Origin: Sphingobium terrigena
GTDB taxonomy: Bacteria; Pseudomonadota; Alphaproteobacteria; Sphingomonadales; Sphingomonadaceae
Direction of reading: 5' to 3'
DNA: 45,959 bases
NCBI RefSeq assembly: GCF_003591655.1
Contig: NZ_QVRA01000029.1
Location: 1-45,959, forward strand
The position numbers and the translations under genes are program-made. The notes under the pieces were generated by a model that worked only from the letters and a program-made list of their open reading frames with translations, was not told the DNA's origin and ran no database searches. Each line of letters starts with the position of its first letter. Position 1 is the stretch's first letter. This document shows, piece after piece, positions 41,056 through 45,959 of the stretch.

Positions 41056-42066
41056 ATGCGCGGGGTAATGATGAGGTTGCGGTTGACCAATCAAGGCTGG
41101 ACTGGCGATCCCGAGGAGGTCATCGACTGTCTGATTGTGGGCGGCGGTCCCGCTGGCCTCACGACCGCGATCTATCTTTCCCGCTTTCTCAGGAGCTGCG
41201 TCGTTTACGACGCGGCGGCGGGGCGCGCCGCCTCCATCCCGCGCTCGCACAACCTCCCAGGATTTCCCGGCGGCATTTCCGGCGTCACGTTTCTTGCGCG
41301 CCTGCAGGCTCAGCTGCATGAATATGGCGGTACGGTCCAGAGCGGTGAGATCGACGCGATCGTCGCATCAGGCGATCACTTCTCGGCAAGTTGCGGACCG
41401 AACGTCCTGTACGCGCGGACCGTCGTGCTCGCGACGGGTGTCGTCAATCGACGTCCCGAGATGCCCGATGCGATGCATGACATCGGCGTCGCGCGTGGCC
41501 TTCTCCGCTACTGCCCGATTTGCGATGGTTATGAGGCTCGGCGGATGAGCGTGGCGGTGCTCGGCTGCGACCGCCATGGCGCTGAAGAAGCCGAATTCCT
41601 GCGCGCTTATGGTGCCAAGGTCACGCTTCTCGCCGAACGGTCGCTCGACCTCGCACCGACCGAATTTGCCAGGCTGACCCAGCAGGGCGTCGATGTCGCG
41701 CCCTCGCCTGTCGAGCAGCTGCGTCTTGGCGATTGTGTCGAGGTTCGATTGGCCAATGGCCTGGAGCTACAATTCGACACGCTTTACCCTGCGCTCGGCT
41801 CATCGCCTCGAACAGGGCTTGCCACTTCGCTGGGCGCGAAGCTCGCGGCAACGGGATGCGTGCTGACCGACGCCCACCAACAAACCTCGGTTGCCGGCCT
41901 CTACGCGGTTGGTGACGTTGTGGAAGGGCTCGATCAGATCAGCGTCGCGACCGGACAAGCAGCGGTCGCTGCGACCGCAATCCATAACCTGTTGCGCGAC
42001 CGCGACAGCGGATTGGCATCCGCCATGGCCGGGCTGTGTCCCGCTCGGGGCGTACTGCCGACCTAG
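41056..42066 (+). CDS. Thioredoxin-reductase-like FAD/NAD(P) oxidoreductase (copy 2)
   Basis: A 336-residue flavoprotein, paralogous to 15117-16004: FAD motif GGGPAG, redox CPICDGYEA, second nucleotide motif (AVLGCDRHGAEEA) and VGDVVEGLDQISVATGQAA. It also lacks the usual NADPH arginine motif. The extra length is an N-terminal extension and a C-terminal tail. The start is uncertain (ATG at 41056, 41068 or 41071); none has a good ribosome site. It is divergent from copC2. Confidence 0.83.
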   Translation: MRGVMMRLRLTNQGWTGDPEEVIDCLIVGGGPAGLTTAIYLSRFLRSCVVYDAAAGRAASIPRSHNLPGFPGGISGVTFLARLQAQLHEYGGTVQSGEIDAIVASGDHFSASCGPNVLYARTVVLATGVVNRRPEMPDAMHDIGVARGLLRYCPICDGYEARRMSVAVLGCDRHGAEEAEFLRAYGAKVTLLAERSLDLAPTEFARLTQQGVDVAPSPVEQLRLGDCVEVRLANGLELQFDTLYPALGSSPRTGLATSLGAKLAATGCVLTDAHQQTSVAGLYAVGDVVEGLDQISVATGQAAVAATAIHNLLRDRDSGLASAMAGLCPARGVLPT

Positions 42067-42180
42067 CGCGAGCTATTGGCAGTGCAACGAGTAAAGCCGC
42101 CACCCAGCGCTGATTCGTACCCACACGACGATCGGCGACACGGCCCTTCTCCGTTCAAATTCCCGCACTACGATCCCGGG

Positions 42181-42267
42181 CTCGCTCACGCAGGCGGCAT
42201 GGGCGTCGAGACGGTGCGCTACCACCAGCGCCAGAGGTTACTCGACACGCCAAAGCGGCCGCACGGT
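42181..42267 (+). pseudogene. MerR-family DNA-binding fragment
   Basis: In one frame: GVETVRYHQRQRLLDTPKRP, like the winged-helix region of mercury-type MerR (VETIRFYQRKGLL...). No start, no dimerisation helix or metal cysteines. A remnant of a MerR gene just upstream of the second Cys-rich protein gene. Confidence 0.65.
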
Positions 42268-42349
42268 CCAACGCAAAGGCCGGAACATTCAGGTTTGTAA
42301 CCTCTTGCTTCGACAGGTGGTGAGACCACTGCCTGAACAGGAGAGAACG

Positions 42350-42754
42350 ATGCACCACATGAAAGAGATGATCGCGACGCATCCGGACGTGAAAGGAAGC
42401 ACGAACGATGCACTGATCCGCTGTCTCGAGGAGTGCTACTCATGTGCTCAAACCTGCACGTCGTGCGCTGATGCCTGTCTGGCGGAAGAGATGGTCGCGC
42501 AGCTTCGCCAGTGCATTCGTCTGAACCTCGACTGCGCCGACATCTGCTTGGCGGCAGGCTCGCTCGGCACCCGCCGCACCGGCAGCAACGAGCAGGCGCT
42601 GGTCGCGGCTCTTCAAGCCTGCGCCATCGCCTGCGGGCTGTGTGCGGAGGAGTGCGAGAAGCATGCGAGCATGCACGAGCATTGCCGCATCTGCGCTGAA
42701 CACTGTCGCCGCTGCGAACAGGCTTGCAACGAAGCGGTTCAGTCGATCCGCTGA
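42350..42754 (+). CDS. Cys-rich four-helix-bundle copper-storage protein (copy 2)
   Basis: A 134-residue protein with 18 cysteines in helices (CLEECYSCAQTCTSCADAC, then CAIACGLCAEEC and CRICAEHCRRC), DUF326/Csp type. It has no signal peptide and would hold Cu(I) in the cytosol. The ATG at 42350 has AGGAGAG upstream. It is convergent with the DUF2231 gene, with a hairpin between them. Confidence 0.93.
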   Translation: MHHMKEMIATHPDVKGSTNDALIRCLEECYSCAQTCTSCADACLAEEMVAQLRQCIRLNLDCADICLAAGSLGTRRTGSNEQALVAALQACAIACGLCAEECEKHASMHEHCRICAEHCRRCEQACNEAVQSIR

Positions 42755-42759
42755 TCAGC

Positions 42760-42792
42760 CGAGGACGCGTCCTTGGCGGAGACGCGTCCTCG
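42760..42792. terminator. Bidirectional hairpin between Cys-rich and DUF2231 genes
   Basis: A 12-bp perfect stem (GAGGACGCGTC with outer C, and complement) with a 9-base loop, between convergent genes. No clear T-run. Confidence 0.6.
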
Positions 42793-42841
42793 ACGGTCCC
42801 TGTTCAGGAAACGACCGCTTCACGCACACAGCCGGACTGGG

Positions 42842-43567
42842 TCAGAACGCCAAGTGGTTTATTCCGCCATGCATGAAGGTTCCGCCAAGGAACCCCTGGA
42901 TGGAGATCGCCAGCGTCATCAGGCCAAGCAACACCCAGTACAACGTCCGCGACCGCTCGGGACCCTTACGGTGGCGCGCTGCCATCCAAGCCAGCGCAAC
43001 GCCGAAGACCGCGATCAACGTTCCGAGCCAGCGATGCGTCATCAGGATCGGGTTGCGGTCGGTCAGGTAGAACCCGCCTGCGAACCAGCCCAGGAACGCC
43101 GCCGCGATTGCTCCCAGCGCTCCGACGACCAACATTATATGTGCGACATGCTGATAGTCCCGGTTGCGGCGCCACAACCCGAACAGCTCCACCCCGAACG
43201 CACCGATGAACAGTGCGATGGGAAAATGAATGACCATGGTGTGCAGCCGACCCAGCCAACTCACAAGACGTTCGCCGAAAGTCTTGTTCTTGTTGGCGGT
43301 CTCCTCGTGCATGCCGCCCATGTCCATGTCATCGCCGGCGATGTCGCGGCCGGCCATGTTCATGTCCACGGTCGACATAGAGCCCATCCCCATGTGACCG
43401 TCGCCAGCGTCTGCTCCATCCTTTTTCTGAGTCTCGCCTGCGCTGTTAGCGGCCGACCCGGGACCGGCCCCGAGCGCATCGTGATCTTCATGAGCCGATG
43501 CCGACGTGCTTACTGACATTGCAACCGCAAGGAGCAAAGCGAAGGCCCCGCCTCGTTTACCGCCCAT
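42842..43567 (-). CDS. DUF2231-type membrane protein with Met/His-rich N-terminus
   Basis: A 241-residue protein: signal peptide, an acidic Met/His-rich segment (about 45-95, with GHMGMGSM and MDMGGMHEE), then DUF2231 membrane helices starting LHTMVIHFPIALFIG. The ATG at 43567 has only a weak ribosome site, and a GTG at 43612 is possible. It ends in MHGGINHLAF, the same as the fragment at 32558. Last gene of the minus-strand copB2 series. Redox or metal role inferred. Confidence 0.85.
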   Translation of the reverse strand: MGGKRGGAFALLLAVAMSVSTSASAHEDHDALGAGPGSAANSAGETQKKDGADAGDGHMGMGSMSTVDMNMAGRDIAGDDMDMGGMHEETANKNKTFGERLVSWLGRLHTMVIHFPIALFIGAFGVELFGLWRRNRDYQHVAHIMLVVGALGAIAAAFLGWFAGGFYLTDRNPILMTHRWLGTLIAVFGVALAWMAARHRKGPERSRTLYWVLLGLMTLAISIQGFLGGTFMHGGINHLAF

Positions 43568-43725
43568 CACCCGACCCCTTGATCCGTGTTCATCGATTCC
43601 CGTTTTCCTCACCCGTCCGAATCCTTTTGTGAACTCTTCGCCTGCTCTTTCAGACGAACTGGACCGTGGAGCTACGCCGGCTGCGGCGGCCGGGTCCTGC
43701 GCCGCTAGCCTGAAAAAACCGCCGA

Positions 43726-44175
43726 TCAGCTGCCGTGGCGCGCGAACAGGCGGCGCCCGCCGGGACCGAAGGCGACCACGTCATAGGCCTGCGTCTTGAC
43801 GCCCGGCACTTCCATTCCCGGCGAGCCGAGCGGCATACCGCCGACCGCGAGGCCTCGCACACCCTTGGGCCGGGTCGCGAGAGCCCGCTTCATATCGGCA
43901 ATCGGCACGTGGCCCTCGAAAGCCATGCCATCGGCGATTGCTGTGTGGCAGGACGAGACGTCCGCAGGGACCCCCGCGCGCTTCTGCAGCGCCGGGCGAT
44001 TGGAATCATCGACGACGCGCACCTGGCGCCCGAGCTGCCGCTGCACCTGCGCTGCCCACTTGGCGCAACAGCCGCAGCCGGGATCGCGGTGCATAACGAT
44101 CGGGGTGGCCGCGCTGACGGCAACCGGAACCAACAAGGCTGCGGCAGTAAGCGCGGATCGTAAAGCTGTCTTCAT
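43726..44175 (-). CDS. DUF411 periplasmic metal-binding protein (copy 2)
   Basis: A 149-residue secreted protein with HRDPGCGCCAKW, SSCHTAIADG and a Met-containing tail (GMPLGSPGMEV). Very similar to copy 1 (5600-6043). The ATG at 44175 has AAGGAG upstream. A strong hairpin lies between it and the DUF305 gene. Confidence 0.92.
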   Translation of the reverse strand: MKTALRSALTAAALLVPVAVSAATPIVMHRDPGCGCCAKWAAQVQRQLGRQVRVVDDSNRPALQKRAGVPADVSSCHTAIADGMAFEGHVPIADMKRALATRPKGVRGLAVGGMPLGSPGMEVPGVKTQAYDVVAFGPGGRRLFARHGS

Positions 44176-44193
44176 GGAAAAACTCCTTGGTCA

Positions 44194-44224
44194 TTCCTCC
44201 CGCCCCCTCGTGGGGCGGGAGGAA
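44194..44224. terminator. Strong GC hairpin between DUF305 and DUF411 genes
   Basis: A 13-bp perfect stem (TTCCTCCCGCCCC and complement) with a 5-base loop. It could attenuate or stabilise the message between the two genes; there is no T-run. Confidence 0.55.
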
Positions 44225-44233
44225 CGAAGATTA

Positions 44234-44617
44234 TCACTGAGGTCGCTTGCTCATCGACCGGAGCATCGCCTGGAGTTCACCGATGCTCTTGTTTTGCTCG
44301 GCAATAGACTTCTGAGCCATTTGCCGGGTCTTCGCATCGGGCGCCTCGCGGAGAACGATCTGCGACATGGCAATCGCACCGCGGTGATGCTCGATCATCT
44401 TGCGGGCCCACGTCTCATTTGCATTGGCGCCTTTGGCCCTCATCATCTTCTCGTGCATCGCCATCTCGGCGGGCATGAAGGGCGTGTTCATGCCAGGCAT
44501 GTTGTCGTGGTTCATGCCCTGCATTTTCGAGTGGTCCATGCCTTGCATCTGCTGCTGAGCCAAAGCCGGGCTCGCTGCCATCGCCGCCAGAGCCAGAGCT
44601 GTAAGTGTCTTAAACAT
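44234..44617 (-). CDS. DUF305 secreted protein
   Basis: A 127-residue protein: signal peptide ending ALAQ, Met/His motifs (MQGMDHSKMQGMNHDNMPGM), then a DUF305 ferritin-like core with EHHRGAIAMSQIVL and a final Q..I.ELQ helix. Such proteins are found with copper-resistance genes and probably bind metal in the periplasm. The ATG has AAGGAG upstream. It lies 48 bases downstream of copB2, the slot occupied by a pseudogene in island 1. Confidence 0.9.
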   Translation of the reverse strand: MFKTLTALALAAMAASPALAQQQMQGMDHSKMQGMNHDNMPGMNTPFMPAEMAMHEKMMRAKGANANETWARKMIEHHRGAIAMSQIVLREAPDAKTRQMAQKSIAEQNKSIGELQAMLRSMSKRPQ

Positions 44618-44665
44618 TGCCTGCTCCTTCTTGGACTTAGTCAACGCAACAAAGCCCAATCGGCC

Positions 44666-45940
44666 TCAAAACCATGTGCGAATGCCCAGAACAAGGCTGG
44701 TCGATGACGCATCCTCGCCGTCCTCGCGTGCAAAACGAGCAGAGCGGCCCACTCTGCGCTCGTATGAAACACCGATATAAGGGGCAAACTCGCGCTTCAC
44801 CTCGTAGCGCAGCCGCAAGCCAAGCTCGAGGTCCGACAAGCCCGAGCCGATCCGGTCTTCCGGAACGTCTTGCGCCGCAAATTCCGCTTCGAGACGAGGC
44901 TGGAGGATCAGGCGCTGGGTGATACGCTGATCGTAATATCCTTCAACGCGGCCGAGCACGTCACCCTTGCTAGACAAGAACAGTGCGCCCTCCACATCGA
45001 AAAAGCCTGGGGCCAGGCTCTCGAACCCAACCGTAGCGTAGACACGGGAGGGGTTGGGCTTGAAGTCGTAACGAATCCCGGCCTGGAAGTCGGTGAAGGG
45101 TCCGATCGCCCGTGCATAGAGCGCCTGCAGCTCCGCCCTTTCGAGGCTTCTCCCGAAATTGCCTTCGCCTTCGGTCTTGAGCACCAGCCGATTGATGTCG
45201 CCGCCGTACCAGGCACTGCCATCCCAGCGATAGGCATCGCGACCGTCGCGGATCTGGTATTCGGCCAGATTAAATATGACCTGCGAGAAATTCTGGCCGC
45301 CGTGCATCTGCAGATGCTGCTGCGAATGCGCCATGGCGGCGGCAGAGTAGACCTGGTCCGCGGCCCGATCCGTCGGGATCGGCGGCGGCGGAGCGTTGCC
45401 GGCCGGCAGGTTGGTCCCGACCATCGTCATGCCTGTCGTGGAAGGAGGCATGCTTCCCATGTCGTGACCTGCCATGCCTTGCATAGCGCCCGAACCATGG
45501 TCCATGCCCTGCATGGCACCTGGCTGGCCGGGGGCGGCACCGCCGGAGGTATCTGGCATCGCCGACATGTCGTGCCCGGCACCAGGATTGGGGTTGGCTC
45601 CAGGCGTAGTCATGCCCGGCATGGCCGTCATGTCATGACCCGCGTGAGGATCGGCAACGACCGCTCCAGGGGCCGGCGGCTTGGCGGACCGACTTGCGGC
45701 GGGCCTGGCCCCCGATCCCGCCTTCGCGCGCGGTGTCGACTTGGCGGCGGGCTTCACGGAATTCTTGCGCGCGGCGGGCTTGGTCGCTGCTGGCTTCTTA
45801 GCGGCAGGCTTTTTCACCGCTGGCGTCTTAGGCGGCGGCATCTTCATGCCCGGCATGTTGGAATGGTCCATCTGTGCGGCCGCGGGCGTTGCCAGGCCAA
45901 GCGCCGCGCCGCCCGCGATCAGGAGGAGCTTAAGCTGCAT
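44666..45940 (-). CDS. copB: Copper resistance outer-membrane protein CopB (copy 2)
   Basis: A 424-residue CopB: signal peptide ending AAA, a Lys/Ala/Pro-rich region (about 38-90), many DHS/MPGM/HDM motifs to about residue 165, and a C-terminal barrel with IGSGLSDLELGLRLRYEV and a final WF. Similar in layout to copy 1 but different in the linker. The ATG at 45940 has GAGGAG upstream. It overlaps the end of an upstream reading frame, probably copA2. Confidence 0.96.
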   Translation of the reverse strand: MQLKLLLIAGGAALGLATPAAAQMDHSNMPGMKMPPPKTPAVKKPAAKKPAATKPAARKNSVKPAAKSTPRAKAGSGARPAASRSAKPPAPGAVVADPHAGHDMTAMPGMTTPGANPNPGAGHDMSAMPDTSGGAAPGQPGAMQGMDHGSGAMQGMAGHDMGSMPPSTTGMTMVGTNLPAGNAPPPPIPTDRAADQVYSAAAMAHSQQHLQMHGGQNFSQVIFNLAEYQIRDGRDAYRWDGSAWYGGDINRLVLKTEGEGNFGRSLERAELQALYARAIGPFTDFQAGIRYDFKPNPSRVYATVGFESLAPGFFDVEGALFLSSKGDVLGRVEGYYDQRITQRLILQPRLEAEFAAQDVPEDRIGSGLSDLELGLRLRYEVKREFAPYIGVSYERRVGRSARFAREDGEDASSTSLVLGIRTWF

Positions 45941-45959
45941 CGCGATTCTCCTCGCCCAT
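45930..45959 (-). CDS. copA: Last codons of a second CopA (partial)
   Basis: Nine codons and a stop at the window edge (…GEENRDAA, stop at 45930-45932), overlapping the copB2 start. In island 1 copA also overlaps copB and ends in GDAA. The identification rests on gene order and this short end. Confidence 0.4.
   Translation of the reverse strand: MGEENRDAA

Noticed and set aside
1..45959. tRNA, rRNA, replication or CRISPR loci
   Set aside because: None was recognised on either strand by reading.

Overview
This 46 kb window is high-GC bacterial DNA that looks alphaproteobacterial and most probably sphingomonad. That placement is an inference from the paired copper-resistance modules, the IS/Tn3 content and the FliE/FliQ protein types; no rRNA, replication or partition gene is present, so chromosome versus plasmid cannot be decided.

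Layout. 1-18.9 kb is a first copper/metal island. On the minus strand it holds a P-type ATPase cut by the window edge, a block of small membrane proteins (BI-1, isoprenylcysteine-methyltransferase-like, DUF2933, a short membrane protein), an AraC regulator, DUF411, copB, copA and a three-gene cnrYXH-like ECF sigma operon, then a cytochrome c. On the plus strand it holds a methyltransferase, copC-copD, a thioredoxin-reductase-like flavoprotein, a Cu(I) P-type ATPase and cueR. A helix-hairpin-helix/nuclease-like protein and an orphan fliQ lie between copD and the flavoprotein. 19.3-31.1 kb is a mobile block: a Cys-rich copper-storage protein, a Tn3-family transposon (tnpA, tnpR and a passenger gene), an IS110, a complete IS21 element with 5-bp target duplication, and an IS1380 transposase. 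31.3-36.8 kb carries an orphan fliE, a small lipoprotein, an NTF2-like protein, an SDR/alcohol dehydrogenase/aldehyde dehydrogenase set and several gene fragments. 36.8-45.96 kb is a second copper island: an epimerase/SPW-repeat fusion, copD, copC, a second flavoprotein, a second Cys-rich protein, DUF2231, DUF411, DUF305, copB and the last codons of a second copA.

How it works together. Both islands encode the same periplasmic copper toolkit (CopA oxidase, outer-membrane CopB, CopC/CopD, DUF411, a DUF305 copy that has decayed in island 1, Cys-rich four-helix proteins, a CPIC flavoprotein). The most notable regulatory observation is a shared promoter-like motif, GAGGGGT-N14-CGTAA, in front of copA, both copC genes and (in looser form) both flavoprotein genes. 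It fits an ECF sigma -35/-10 pair. The only ECF sigma gene here belongs to a cnrYXH-like operon whose sensor keeps all five metal ligands known from CnrX (H, H, E, H, M) at identical spacing. This suggests a CnrYXH-type envelope signalling system rewired to copper resistance and controlling both islands. A separate CueR-type promoter with a 19-bp spacer controls the cytosolic Cu(I) ATPase.

The window is also rich in scars: fragments of a DUF305 gene, a cytochrome c, a DUF2231 gene, an alcohol dehydrogenase, pntB and a merR show repeated insertion and deletion around the islands.
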